Positions 6,480 to 15,536 of a stretch of DNA of 33,258 nucleotides are shown here, piece after piece (the stretch's first letter is position 1; every line of letters begins with the position of its first letter). Under the pieces are notes generated by a model. That model was not told the DNA's origin and ran no database searches. It was given only the letters and a program-made list of their open reading frames with translations. Where the stretch lies: assembly GCA_011390345.1 (NCBI GenBank), contig JAABSP010000058.1:1-33258 (forward strand), in the 5' to 3' direction. Position numbers and translations under genes: made by a program. Source of the stretch: Desulfobacteraceae bacterium. Lineage in GTDB: Bacteria > Desulfobacterota > Desulfobacteria > Desulfobacterales > JAABSP01.

Positions 6480-8744
6480 TCAGGCCGTGGGATTCTGACG
6501 GAGGAGCCACTCTTTTGCCGGGTTGGGCAGGGCCTCGAACCGGGCCCGGGTGTCCATCTCCATCCGCTTCTGAAAGGTCTCGAAGAGCTTCCATCGGACC
6601 ACCGGGATATCCAGCAGCATCTCGCCGGGGATTTCATAGATGTCGGTGGAATCGGCTGCGCGGACCCTATAGAGGCTCTTCATCTTGAAAAGAACGCACT
6701 CCTCACCAAAGAAATGGCCCGAGGAGAGGGTCTCGTAAACGCCCTCATCTGAATACCGCTCCATCCCTCCCTTCTTGATGACGAAGATGGTGGGATGGAT
6801 GGCCGCGGGAAATTCATACTTCTTCGCACAGTGACGGTGCTTCATGGCCTGTGCCAGCCGGTTCTGGGTCGGATAGGAGACCACCTCGCCGAAAAGCCAG
6901 CTCTTCTGCAGAAACTCCCGGTTGTTCTGGAGCCGCTTTATGTTCTCGTAGAGGCTGTTCTGGCGGACGAACTGTTCGTAGAGGGTCGAGGGAAGCCGCA
7001 GGGCCTGGACAAAATTGACGGCCCGGTAGGTCCCGGTGATGGGCCGCTTCTCCAGCCCCGACATCTCTCCGATGAGCGCGCCGGCCGACAGGGTGCTGTG
7101 AATCCGGTATTCCGAATGAATCCGCTCCACATTCCCGGTCAGGATCAGATAGAGGTAGGTATTGACCGCGCCATCTTTGAAAAGGATCGACTCGGGGTTG
7201 AAGTTTTCGATGCTGTTGTTGAGCAGGATGTTGAGCTGGTGTTCGGGCGCGGTCGGAAAATAGGTCCTCAGAAAATCATAGGCATAGGAATGGAGATAGT
7301 TCTGGGCGGTGGGAATCAGCACATCCACCATGCCGAAAGGCGCACCGGAGCCGATCTCCTTCTGCTCGTTGGTCAGATCCGACGAGGTGTGGGAGAGGAA
7401 GATCTTGGCAGAGGAATCTTTCCGGAAGTCCTTGGCCTCTCCATGGATCAGCCCCCCGCCCACATCGATTTTCTTGATGGCGGCTTTGGAGAGGTATATC
7501 CTTTCGACCCGGTCGTAGAAATCCTGAGAAACGCCATTTTCCTGATCCTTGTCAGTGATCATACCCTTGAGTACATCCAGCGAGACGACATCGGCCAGAT
7601 GGGCATAGCAGGGATAGCCCTCCTCCCACAGGGTTCTGAAGAAGAAGATGCTCGTCTCCACCGGATGGGGGGAAAAGACCGGCTTCACTTCCAGACCGTT
7701 GATGTCGTTCCACTCGTCAAACTTCAGATCGTGGACATCGAAGTATTCGAAGAGGCTCTGCTCGTCGATGGACATGAGCGCGGCCAGCTTTTTGGCCACC
7801 GAGGCCCGGACCAGGGGCGTGGCATAATATTTGATGCGATGGTCCGTGCGCATCAGGGTGGTGAAGCCGGCCATGTGATCGTCATGGCCGTGGGTGTGGA
7901 AGATCCCGTCGATCTCGTTGACGCCGATGCCCAGGGCCATGAGGCTGTAGAGGACATTGGGGCCGGCATCGATGAGATAGATCTTGCCCTGAAACATCAT
8001 GATGCTCGACATGCAGGGCCGGTTCGCGTTCCACCCGTCCCCTTCCCCGGAATGGATCACCGCGAAATACTCCCGCCGGATGTAGTGAAAGCCCAAAGGA
8101 TAGGGAGCGCCGTAGCTTTCATGGGGCGCGAGGTTCAAATCGACCGTCACCCGCTCCCCATCATATTCGATCTGGAAGAGGTTGAGGCGCAGACGGCGGA
8201 TATAGACGCCATTCCGGATCTCTACGGTTTCTCTGCCATCGACGATGCAGGTGTCGAGCAGTTCATCTGCGGGGCTGATCTTCCCGAACGCGAACTTGAG
8301 CTTCATCCGCATCATCTCGTCTGCAGTTTCCGGTGAAATGCCGGTCTTGATAATCTCCTCCGGGCTCACTAGTCCATAGTTGCCCCGGTAGATATACTCC
8401 AACTGGGCGTCCACCTGCTCCCAGAGGCCGATGAGCATCGGCTTGATGCCGGTGTTGTTGGGATGGTTGGGCAGGATCATCCCCTGCCGGTAGAGCATCT
8501 GGAGTACGGGAAACTCTCCGAGGTTGGCAAAGCTGCCGTTCTGCACCAGCACATCGGAAAGAAGCAGCGCATTGGGGCCGGTTTCGAAATAGACGCCGTC
8601 CTTCTCTTTGGTAACGATGAGGCCCCGCTTCATCAGATGCTTGACGCTGTCGGCCGGGCATCCGCAGAGAATATAGAGATTCGCGTCGGGGATTTCGATC
8701 AGATACAAACCGCTGGCCACCTGAAATTTCGTGATCTTCGCCAT
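6480..8744 (-). CDS. Metallo-beta-lactamase-fold protein with two degenerate cNMP-like domains
   Basis: 754 residues. Residues 1-190 are an unrecognised N-terminal region. Residues about 200-480 form an MBL fold with the signature H285-G-H287-D-D289-H290 and further likely ligands His360 (SPHP), Asp384 (HLADVV) and His452 (LSHTSSD), so a dinuclear metal site looks complete. Two beta-roll cNMP-like domains follow at about 505-595 (GALIGEMSG, Glu560) and 630-715 (HFFGEECVLF, Glu681). Both keep the cassette glutamate but appear to lack the arginine that binds the cyclic phosphate, so cyclic-nucleotide binding is doubtful. The start ATG follows GGGTGA. It is convergent with the single-domain cNMP protein. 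The substrate is unknown; MBL folds include phosphodiesterases, which makes a nucleotide-linked role attractive but unproven. Confidence 0.82.
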   Translation of the reverse strand: MAKITKFQVASGLYLIEIPDANLYILCGCPADSVKHLMKRGLIVTKEKDGVYFETGPNALLLSDVLVQNGSFANLGEFPVLQMLYRQGMILPNHPNNTGIKPMLIGLWEQVDAQLEYIYRGNYGLVSPEEIIKTGISPETADEMMRMKLKFAFGKISPADELLDTCIVDGRETVEIRNGVYIRRLRLNLFQIEYDGERVTVDLNLAPHESYGAPYPLGFHYIRREYFAVIHSGEGDGWNANRPCMSSIMMFQGKIYLIDAGPNVLYSLMALGIGVNEIDGIFHTHGHDDHMAGFTTLMRTDHRIKYYATPLVRASVAKKLAALMSIDEQSLFEYFDVHDLKFDEWNDINGLEVKPVFSPHPVETSIFFFRTLWEEGYPCYAHLADVVSLDVLKGMITDKDQENGVSQDFYDRVERIYLSKAAIKKIDVGGGLIHGEAKDFRKDSSAKIFLSHTSSDLTNEQKEIGSGAPFGMVDVLIPTAQNYLHSYAYDFLRTYFPTAPEHQLNILLNNSIENFNPESILFKDGAVNTYLYLILTGNVERIHSEYRIHSTLSAGALIGEMSGLEKRPITGTYRAVNFVQALRLPSTLYEQFVRQNSLYENIKRLQNNREFLQKSWLFGEVVSYPTQNRLAQAMKHRHCAKKYEFPAAIHPTIFVIKKGGMERYSDEGVYETLSSGHFFGEECVLFKMKSLYRVRAADSTDIYEIPGEMLLDIPVVRWKLFETFQKRMEMDTRARFEALPNPAKEWLLRQNPTA

Positions 8745-9061
8745 GCTTTTTCACCCAATCATTTTTGATTTGCCCAGCTTGTTTTCATTCCAGACAGATC
8801 CTAATATGAATAAAAAAAAACTGCAATATTATGTTTCACTTTCGGCCATTTCTTTTTCCGCTCCAGTTGCTGGAAAGAGTTCATCCCGCACCGCGATCCC
8901 GATGCTTTCCAGGGTACAGGATTTCCGGATATAGGCCCCTGCCCCTATTTTTCCAAGCTTTTTCAGAATGGTTGGACCAATCACTCTTGATAATCACCGT
9001 CCGCATGATAATATTTATATTTTTTAGATGTGGTCAAAAAAAAATGAAAGGATAACAGACC
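8745..9061. other. Divergent intergenic region between the MBL-fold gene and cooC
   Basis: 317 bases. The right end holds the candidate cooC promoter. A minus-strand frame at 8829-8984 could code 51 residues from a GTG (ending GAEKEMAESET) and has plausible codon use, but it has no clear ribosome site and no family I recognise, so it is not called as a gene. The stretch near 8800-8825 is A-rich. Confidence 0.5.
8987..9014 (+). promoter_or_regulatory. Candidate promoter for the cooC-glycosyltransferase operon
   Basis: TTGATA (8987-8992) and TAATAT (9009-9014) are separated by 16 bases, in an AT-rich stretch about 50 bases upstream of the cooC ATG. The ribosome site AAAGGA (9047-9052) follows 9 bases before the start. 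This is the only good promoter candidate seen upstream of the six overlapping genes. Confidence 0.4.
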
Positions 9062-9820
9062 ATGAAACTAGCGGTAAGCGGAAAAGGCGGGGTGGGAAAA
9101 ACCACGTTCTCGGCGCTTCTGATCCGGGCCTTGAGTGATGAGGGGAAACATGTGCTGGCCATCGATGCTGACCCGGATGCGAATCTGGCCGCGGCTGTCG
9201 GGGTTCCGGGCGCAGAAGATGTCGTGCCCATCTCCGAAATGAAGGAGATGATCTTCGAGCGCACCGAGGCGCAGCCCGGCAGCATCGGCGGGTTTTTCAA
9301 GCTCAACCCCAAGGTGGATGATCTGCCGGATGCGCTCTCGGTGAAGATGGACAACATCAAGCTGATGCGGCTGGGCGGTGTGAAAAAGGGCGGCGCGGGC
9401 TGCATCTGTCCCGAGAGTACCCTGTTGAAGGTTCTGGTCACCCACATTGTTCTGGCCCGTGACGAGGTGGTGGTGATGGATATGGAGGCCGGGATCGAGC
9501 ATCTGGGACGCTCCACAGCCAGTGCGGTGGACCGGCTGATCGTGGTGGTGGAGCCGGGAAGGCGCAGTATCGACACTGCCGGCCACATCCGGAAACTGGC
9601 ATCGGAGATCGGGCTTTCCAACATCTCTGTGGTGGGAAACAAGATCCGAAACAAAAAAGATGAGGATTTTATCCGAAAACACCTTGCAGATTTTGACATT
9701 CTCGGCTTTCTCCCGTATGATCCGGATTTGATTGAGGCCGATCTCGACGGCCGCTCACCCTATGACACGAATTCAGATTCGGTTGCGCGCATCAAAAAGA
9801 TCATAAGCGGATTGATATGA
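9062..9820 (+). CDS. cooC: CooC-type nickel-insertion ATPase for CO dehydrogenase
   Basis: 252-residue MinD/SIMIBI-class ATPase. Seen: deviant Walker A GKGGVGKT at 7-14, switch region 'AIDADPDANLA' at 33-43, and the CooC hallmark Cys-x-Cys (C114, C116 in GAGCICPE), which binds Ni or Zn at the dimer interface. 'VVVMDMEAGIEHLGR' (about 136-150) is the Walker B/'EAG.EHLGR' block typical of CooC rather than MinD or ArsA. The family role is ATP-driven nickel loading of the carbon monoxide dehydrogenase C-cluster. No CODH gene is in the window, so the client must be encoded elsewhere. Its stop overlaps the helicase start by 4 bases (ATGA). Length is normal for CooC. Confidence 0.88.
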   Translation: MKLAVSGKGGVGKTTFSALLIRALSDEGKHVLAIDADPDANLAAAVGVPGAEDVVPISEMKEMIFERTEAQPGSIGGFFKLNPKVDDLPDALSVKMDNIKLMRLGGVKKGGAGCICPESTLLKVLVTHIVLARDEVVVMDMEAGIEHLGRSTASAVDRLIVVVEPGRRSIDTAGHIRKLASEIGLSNISVVGNKIRNKKDEDFIRKHLADFDILGFLPYDPDLIEADLDGRSPYDTNSDSVARIKKIISGLI

Positions 9821-11967
9821 CCTCTGAAAAGAAATATACCCCTCGAAAAAGGCCCCCGGGGTCCAAAAAAGGTCCCGGCCCCCGACGCCAGACCTCCCAT
9901 CCTAAAACCGTAAAGATCAAGCCGGGCGCGGACAGCCGGCTCAAAGGGGTCTTCTCCTCCATCGGGGTTCCGGAAAAGAGCCCCTTTGTGCCGGACCCGT
10001 TTCAACTGGAGGCTTTAGAGGCCATCGACTCCGGCGACTGTCTGGTCACGGCCCCGACCGGCTCCGGAAAGACCTGGATCGCGGAAAAGGCCATCGAAAA
10101 GATCATCACAAAAGGGGGGCGGGCCTGGTATGCCTCCCCGCTCAAGGCGTTGAGCAACTCCAAATATCTGGACTTCTGCCAGCTCTTCGGCGAGGAGAAG
10201 GTGGGGATTCTCACCGGGGATCGGAAGGAGAAGCCCGATGCGGTAGTTCTTGTCGGCACCACCGAGATATTGAGAAACCAGCTCTATGATGCCATGCACC
10301 ACGGAGATGACCTCAAGTCCGACTTCGTCATTCTGGACGAGGCCCATTACCTGGGAGATCAGGATCGTGGGGTGGTCTGGGAGGAGATCATGATCTATCT
10401 CCCCTCCCGCATCCCGCTGTTGATGCTCTCGGCCACCATCGGCAATGCGGATCAGATCGCGGGGTGGCTGGCGGCCAACCGGAGCCGGAAATGCATCGTG
10501 GTGGAGGAGACCCAGCGGCCTGTTCCTCTCTATCCGCTCTTTCTCCACCCGTCAGGAACTCTTTTTCCGCTCATATCCAAGAGAAAGGGGAGAGCGCCTA
10601 AGCTCAACAAGCGGGTGAGCGTCTATGTGAATGACAGCAGTGCGCCGGTCTTTGGCCCGGCCCGGAAGCTTCCCCCTATGGGGGAGATCCTTGAAATCCT
10701 TCAGAAATACCGGCTTCTGCCGGCTATCTTCTTTTTAAAATCGAGGGCCGACTGCAATGCAGCCATTGAACTCTGCACCGAGCACAGGCTAGAAGATCCC
10801 CAGCGGCAGGACATCCTTCAGCAGCGGGTGGCCGAGCTTGCGGCCCAGAGCGACCATATCGCGGAGAACCGGCAGCTCTGGCATCTGAAGAATCTCGGGG
10901 TGGGGGCACACCACAGCGGTCAGTTGCCGGCCTGGAAGATCGTGGTGGAGACCCTGATGACCGAAGGGCTCCTGGATGCGGTCTTTGCCACCTCGACGGT
11001 CGCGGCCGGGGTCAACTTTCCAGCGCGCACGGTACTTTTTTTGAACTCGGATCGCTTCAACGGGGTCGAATTCATCCCCCTGAACCCAACCGAGTTCCAC
11101 CAGATGACCGGAAGGGCCGGTCGAAGGGGAATGGACAACATCGGGTTTGCCGTGGTGATTCCGGGGAAGTTCATGGACACGCCGCTCATGGCCAAGCTCT
11201 TCCACTCGCACCCCGCGCATGTCTTCAGCCAGATCAAGATCAACTTCTCCATGACATTGAACCTGCTGCTCTCCCACCGCCCCGTGGAAATCCAGGCGCT
11301 TCTGAAGCGGTCATTTGCCACCTATATGCTGGTAAATGGTCCGAAAAAGAACAAAAAAGCCCAGCGGAGGCTGGAGAACGATACGGACCATCTCTGGAAA
11401 GATTTCACCCGCCATCTTGATTTTCTTCAGGAGACAGGGTATGTCAATCCCGAGGGCGATCTGACCGAGGAGGGAATCTGGGCATCCCAGCTTCGGGTGG
11501 ATGAGCCGCTGATGATCGCGGAAGGTTTCCGGCAGAAGGTATTTCCGGAATCGGACCCCGCGCTTTTGGCCGGCATCATCGCCTCTTTTGTCAACGAGCG
11601 GGAGGTGGATGACCGGATGGAGCGGGGAGTGGTTCCAAAGGTGCTGATGAAGACGCTTTCGAGTGTAAAAGAAGGATTGAGAGAATTCGTCACACTGCTG
11701 ATCGAGAGAGGATTCGGGCCAAAGCCGCTCTATCTGCGCCCTGCGCTGACGATCTACCTGTGGGCCGAGGGAAAAACGCCGTGGAAGGATGTGCTGGAGG
11801 TCGCGGAGCTGGCAGAGGGGGATCTGGCCATGCTGGTCCTGAGAACTGCGGACAATCTGCGCCATATCCGGGCGCTTCACGATGTCTTTCCCAAGGCTGC
11901 AGATACCGCGCAGGAGGCCATCGAGCGGATCATGAGAGATCCTATCGCCACCTTTTATGAGCCCTGA
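9817..11967 (+). CDS. Ski2-like DEAD/DEAH-box helicase
   Basis: 716 residues, superfamily 2. Residues 1-40 are a basic, proline- and lysine-rich tail, likely to contact nucleic acid. Motifs: Q-like PFQLEAL at 61-67, Walker A APTGSGKT at 79-86, DEAH at 174-177, motif III SATIGN at 205-210, motif V around 'ATSTVAAGVNFPA', and motif VI GRAGRRGMDN. The GRAGRRG form and the long C-terminal helical part are typical of Ski2/Mtr4-like RNA helicases, found in some bacteria with uncertain roles in RNA turnover. The beta-hairpin arch of Mtr4 is not evident. It overlaps cooC by 4 bases and the next gene by 11 bases, so it is translationally coupled on both sides. An RNA rather than DNA substrate is inferred. 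Confidence 0.88.
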   Translation: MTSEKKYTPRKRPPGSKKGPGPRRQTSHPKTVKIKPGADSRLKGVFSSIGVPEKSPFVPDPFQLEALEAIDSGDCLVTAPTGSGKTWIAEKAIEKIITKGGRAWYASPLKALSNSKYLDFCQLFGEEKVGILTGDRKEKPDAVVLVGTTEILRNQLYDAMHHGDDLKSDFVILDEAHYLGDQDRGVVWEEIMIYLPSRIPLLMLSATIGNADQIAGWLAANRSRKCIVVEETQRPVPLYPLFLHPSGTLFPLISKRKGRAPKLNKRVSVYVNDSSAPVFGPARKLPPMGEILEILQKYRLLPAIFFLKSRADCNAAIELCTEHRLEDPQRQDILQQRVAELAAQSDHIAENRQLWHLKNLGVGAHHSGQLPAWKIVVETLMTEGLLDAVFATSTVAAGVNFPARTVLFLNSDRFNGVEFIPLNPTEFHQMTGRAGRRGMDNIGFAVVIPGKFMDTPLMAKLFHSHPAHVFSQIKINFSMTLNLLLSHRPVEIQALLKRSFATYMLVNGPKKNKKAQRRLENDTDHLWKDFTRHLDFLQETGYVNPEGDLTEEGIWASQLRVDEPLMIAEGFRQKVFPESDPALLAGIIASFVNEREVDDRMERGVVPKVLMKTLSSVKEGLREFVTLLIERGFGPKPLYLRPALTIYLWAEGKTPWKDVLEVAELAEGDLAMLVLRTADNLRHIRALHDVFPKAADTAQEAIERIMRDPIATFYEP

Positions 11968-13546
11968 GCCCTCCTCTCCCTTTGCCATATCCCGGCCAGC
12001 GCTGCTGGCCATTTTTTTGGGTGCGCTGCTGCGGTTCTTCGCTCTCTGGCAGACCTGCATCATCAATACAGATGCCACTTTCTACATCCAGCAGGCCAAG
12101 GCATTCTATCATGGCCTGCCGGATCTCATCACCGCAGGCTATCCCTATCTGACCAACTACTCCATCGCGATCGCCGGGGCTTTTCCGCTCTTCGGAGACT
12201 GGGAAATGGCTGCAATGAGCGTCTCCTGCTTTTTTGCCTGCCTTGGGCTAATTCCTCTCTACTGGCTGATCCGGCGCTTCTTTTCCGAGAATGTGGCGGT
12301 TCTTGCGCTGTTGACCTTTGCCCTCTCGCCGCCATTTATCAATGCCAGCCGGGATGTGATCCGGGGGCCTCTCTGCTGGCCTTTCCTTCTGCTGGGGGTT
12401 CATCTCTTTCTTCTCGGAATCGAAGGTAAAGGGCGATGGCATTATCTCTTCAGCGCTCTGAGCTTTCTCTTTGCGGCATGGGCCCGGATCGAGGTGGTGG
12501 GAATCGCGGCCGCTTCCGCGTTTTTCCTCCTCCTTCCCCTGCCTGTCAACCGGGGCCGGAAACGCTGGGAGGGACTCCTCTTTTTTCTCGGCCCCATCCT
12601 GCTCCTTGGAATCGTCGGCATCATCAATCTTCATCTGCTCCGTCCCGGCGGAATCGATCTCCTCTTTTCGGAGCGGATTTTAGAACGGCTGTCCGGCCTT
12701 TCCGGAAGATATCATGAGATCCGCGATACCCTCTCACGGCTCATCGAGGCCCAGGACCCGGCCGGCATTCAGCGGTATTTCTTTGAAAAGGTTCGAAATC
12801 TCGTATGGTTCATCGGCCTCGGGGTCATTCTGGTGCAGGTGGTTCGCGCGTTCTATCTCCCCTTCTTTGCCCTTTTCATCCTCGGGCTTTACGAAGCGCG
12901 AAGGGAGATCCGCAGAGACGACCGGCTCATTTACCTGCTTATCCTATGCACAACCGCTCTTCTCATCCTCTATGTGCAGGTCTTTCACCTCTGGGCCATG
13001 TACAATCGATGGATTGTCCTCTTTCTCTTTCCGGCCTACCCCTTTGTCGGATACGGCATATATGCTCTTCTCCGAAAAATCAGAGGATTCTTTTCAGCAG
13101 AATCAAAGGCCCCTTATGCACTTGTTGCCGCTCTGATTTTGTTCGTTACCCTTCCGAAGATTGCCCGGTATGACGATCGGGCTGAAAAGATGGTATTCAA
13201 GGAGATCGGGGGCTATATTTCCCGGTTCGAGAAGAAGAATTCCCCTTCAGAAGATCTTTTCCGGATCGGAGCGGGAATAAAAGAACTGATTCTGATCGAT
13301 TTCTACGCGAAGGAGGAAAGCCGCAACGCTCTCCCCTTTGACCGGGAGACTCTCATCTCCCCCGAAAAGATGCGGGATGCCGAAACCCTGAAAAGGTTTG
13401 ATTACTTCATTCTTAATACGCAGCCATTCGAACAGTCGGCCCATGAATGGCAGAGGCTTGAGAAGGCGGCCGGATTTGTCCGGTTGAGGGTGTGGGATTC
13501 TCCCTCAGAGGGTCGGCTCATCCTCTATCATCGGGAAAATCGATGA
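11957..13546 (+). CDS. GT39-like multi-spanning glycosyltransferase
   Basis: 529 residues with about 10-12 hydrophobic segments through residue 410, then a soluble C-terminal part. The first luminal loop carries 'INTDATFYIQQAKAFYHG', the acidic motif placed as in PMT/ArnT-type (GT39/GT83, PMT_2) enzymes, which transfer sugars from polyprenyl phosphates on the periplasmic side. The order helix, acidic loop, then 'RFFSENVAVLALLTFALSPP' fits this fold. The start ATG lies inside the end of the helicase gene (11-base overlap) without a strong ribosome site, so it depends on coupling. The neighbours downstream are lipopolysaccharide core enzymes, so a core, lipid A or O-unit modification is likely. 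Donor and acceptor cannot be read from sequence. Confidence 0.78.
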   Translation: MSPEPSSPFAISRPALLAIFLGALLRFFALWQTCIINTDATFYIQQAKAFYHGLPDLITAGYPYLTNYSIAIAGAFPLFGDWEMAAMSVSCFFACLGLIPLYWLIRRFFSENVAVLALLTFALSPPFINASRDVIRGPLCWPFLLLGVHLFLLGIEGKGRWHYLFSALSFLFAAWARIEVVGIAAASAFFLLLPLPVNRGRKRWEGLLFFLGPILLLGIVGIINLHLLRPGGIDLLFSERILERLSGLSGRYHEIRDTLSRLIEAQDPAGIQRYFFEKVRNLVWFIGLGVILVQVVRAFYLPFFALFILGLYEARREIRRDDRLIYLLILCTTALLILYVQVFHLWAMYNRWIVLFLFPAYPFVGYGIYALLRKIRGFFSAESKAPYALVAALILFVTLPKIARYDDRAEKMVFKEIGGYISRFEKKNSPSEDLFRIGAGIKELILIDFYAKEESRNALPFDRETLISPEKMRDAETLKRFDYFILNTQPFEQSAHEWQRLEKAAGFVRLRVWDSPSEGRLILYHRENR

Positions 13547-14658
13547 AGATCGGAATCGTCTGCCGGATCTATACCGATAAGAAGGGCGGCAAAGAGCGAT
13601 ATTCGATGATGCTCTGTCGCCATCTGATTCAAAAGGGGCATACGGTTCATCTCTTTGCCCACCGGGCCGACCCTGAACCCGGAGCGCTCTTTCACAGGGT
13701 TCCCATGTTTCCCCTCTCCTCCCCTGCAAAACATCTGAGCTTTGCCTATTTTGCCTCCCGGATGGCCCAAAAGGCCGGTATCGAGATCCTCCACAGCATG
13801 GATCGAATCATGGAGCAGGATATCTTCCGGGCATCGGACGGCCTCAATCCGGTTCAACTGCAGCAGTGTTATCCCTCTCCTTTTGTACGATGGCTGAAAT
13901 CCATAGGCCCCCGCAGACAGGTTCTTGGGTATCTGGAAAAAAGAATCTTTACAAAAGGGAAGGCAAGGTCTATCATCGCCAATTCCCGGCTGGTGCGCGA
14001 TCAGATCCTGGCGCACTATCCGGCCGCGGCCGATCTCATCCGGGTGATCTACAACGGGGTCGATACCCGGCGCTTTCATCCCGGCCTCAAGAAGATCTAT
14101 CGAGACCAGATCCGCAGGGAATACCAGATCGGCCCGGAGAAACTTCTATTGATCTTTGTGGCCAATGATTTCAAACTCAAAGGGCTCAAAACACTGATGG
14201 CAGCCATGAAACGGCTCGATGATTCCGACATCGAGGCTCTCATCATCGGGGGGGGCCATCCCGCACCGTACCGGAGGGAGGCGGAAAAGCTGGGGATTGC
14301 CGGCCAGATCCATTTTACGGGAACAGAGCCCGAGGTGGAAAAATTTCTGGCCGCAGGAGATCTCTTTGTGCTGACCACCTGGTATGACCCCTTTGCCAAT
14401 GTCTGCCTGGAGGCCATGGCCTGCGGGCTGCCGGTGATCACGACAACGGCCAACGGCGCGGCCGAACGGATCGAAGCGGATGTGAACGGATACATCATCG
14501 CGCCCGGAGCGGCTGAAAACCTGGCGCGAAGCATTTTTCGTCTCCGGGATCAAAACCGGAGGGATGCAATGGCCAAAGCCGCGGCAGAGACGGCCAGAGC
14601 CTGTACATGGGATGCGCACTTCGAGAGGATCGAATCGCTCTATGAGGAGCTTTCATGA
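13543..14658 (+). CDS. GT4 glycosyltransferase, WaaG-like
   Basis: 371 residues. Start at 13543 (MKIGIVCRIY) because it overlaps the previous stop as ATGA. GT-B fold: N-terminal Rossmann with the glycine-rich 'DKKGGKERYSMMLCRHL', linker 'IIANSRLV...VIYNGVDTRRFHP', and a C-terminal nucleotide-sugar site with 'GTEPEVEKFLAAGDLFVLTT' and the E(x7)E motif in 'DPFANVCLEAMACGLPVITT'. The combination resembles WaaG/RfaG-type core glycosyltransferases, which add the first glucose to inner-core heptose. The following WaaP-like kinase gene supports this. The exact sugar is not predictable. Confidence 0.85.
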   Translation: MKIGIVCRIYTDKKGGKERYSMMLCRHLIQKGHTVHLFAHRADPEPGALFHRVPMFPLSSPAKHLSFAYFASRMAQKAGIEILHSMDRIMEQDIFRASDGLNPVQLQQCYPSPFVRWLKSIGPRRQVLGYLEKRIFTKGKARSIIANSRLVRDQILAHYPAAADLIRVIYNGVDTRRFHPGLKKIYRDQIRREYQIGPEKLLLIFVANDFKLKGLKTLMAAMKRLDDSDIEALIIGGGHPAPYRREAEKLGIAGQIHFTGTEPEVEKFLAAGDLFVLTTWYDPFANVCLEAMACGLPVITTTANGAAERIEADVNGYIIAPGAAENLARSIFRLRDQNRRDAMAKAAAETARACTWDAHFERIESLYEELS

Positions 14659-15536
14659 TTCCCGACGCGCGACCTGTTCAAGTAATCAAAGCGGGAAACC
14701 TTCTTTACAACCGGTCGGAATACGAACATCTGTTCGAGCTGGGGCTATATTCCTTTGATGGGTTCTTCAATCCAAATGGCGGAACCCTGATCAAAAAGAT
14801 CCCCGAGCGTTCGGTGATCCGGATTCCGATCCCGGAGGCAAGGGGCGGCGGCGCCTATTTTCTGAAGATTCATCGGGCCGAGCGCAGCTCCGCTCGAAAT
14901 TCCTCCCAGGGAAGAATCGAATTCGAAAACATCCTCGCCTTCCGAAAAAAGAGGATCGGGACCGTGATTCCCGCGGCAATGGGGGAACGGTTCGTCAATG
15001 ATAGTGGTCGGAAAATGGTCGAATCCTTTATTGCAACACGGGATTTCACTCCTTTCATTCCCCTGGAGGCATTATTGGAAAAAAGGCCTGAAATCTTCAA
15101 AGATTCAAAAGTAAGGGCGGCGCTTCTGCAGGGGATAGGCATATTGGCGGCAAAGATGCACAGGGCCGGCTTCAACCATCGGGATTTCAACGCCACCCAT
15201 ATCCTCCTGCGGTATCCCGAACCGAATGAATCACCGGAGCTTGCCCTTTACGACCTTCAGAGGGTGGATCGGAAAAAGCTTTTTCGGTTCCGCTGGATCA
15301 TCAAAAGTCTTGCAGAAATCGGCTACACTCTGCCGAATGATCTCTTTTCCGAACCGGATCTCGATCGTCTCCTCCTCTGCTATAAAGGAAAGGAAAAATT
15401 TTCCCCTTGGGATCGGTTCCAGTGCCGATGGATCAGAGGAAAAAGAGAGCGGATCGCCCGCCATACCGAGAAGATCATGGTGCGGCGGAAAAAGGAGGGG
15501 AGGATCTCCCGGACATGCGCGGAAATCAACAGATAG
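14655..15536 (+). CDS. WaaP-like lipopolysaccharide core kinase
   Basis: 293 residues with a protein-kinase-like fold. Seen: catalytic loop H175-R-D177-F-N179 with 'HILL' following, and the metal-binding D200 in 'LYDLQRV', the WaaP/RfaP/KdkA-family equivalent of DFG. The N-lobe has 'AYFLKIHRAER' with the probable ATP-binding lysine. WaaP phosphorylates a core heptose, strengthening the outer membrane through divalent cations. It overlaps the GT4 gene by 4 bases (ATGA) and the heptosyltransferase by 22 bases. The C-terminus is very basic (KIMVRRKKEGR), which suits binding to a negatively charged membrane. Kdo kinase is the alternative specificity. Confidence 0.83.
   Translation: MIPDARPVQVIKAGNLLYNRSEYEHLFELGLYSFDGFFNPNGGTLIKKIPERSVIRIPIPEARGGGAYFLKIHRAERSSARNSSQGRIEFENILAFRKKRIGTVIPAAMGERFVNDSGRKMVESFIATRDFTPFIPLEALLEKRPEIFKDSKVRAALLQGIGILAAKMHRAGFNHRDFNATHILLRYPEPNESPELALYDLQRVDRKKLFRFRWIIKSLAEIGYTLPNDLFSEPDLDRLLLCYKGKEKFSPWDRFQCRWIRGKRERIARHTEKIMVRRKKEGRISRTCAEINR

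Noticed and set aside
6195-6594. Several minus-strand frames between the cNMP gene and the MBL-fold gene
   Set aside because: Arg/Pro/Ser-rich products, overlap with the real MBL-fold gene in other frames, and no starts with ribosome sites.
6795-8336. Long plus-strand frame opposite the MBL-fold gene
   Set aside because: Antisense shadow; the minus-strand gene has full catalytic motifs and a proper start.
8829-8984. Minus-strand 51-codon frame upstream of the MBL-fold gene
   Set aside because: Codon use is plausible, but the start is a GTG without a ribosome site and no family is recognisable; frames of this length are expected by chance here.
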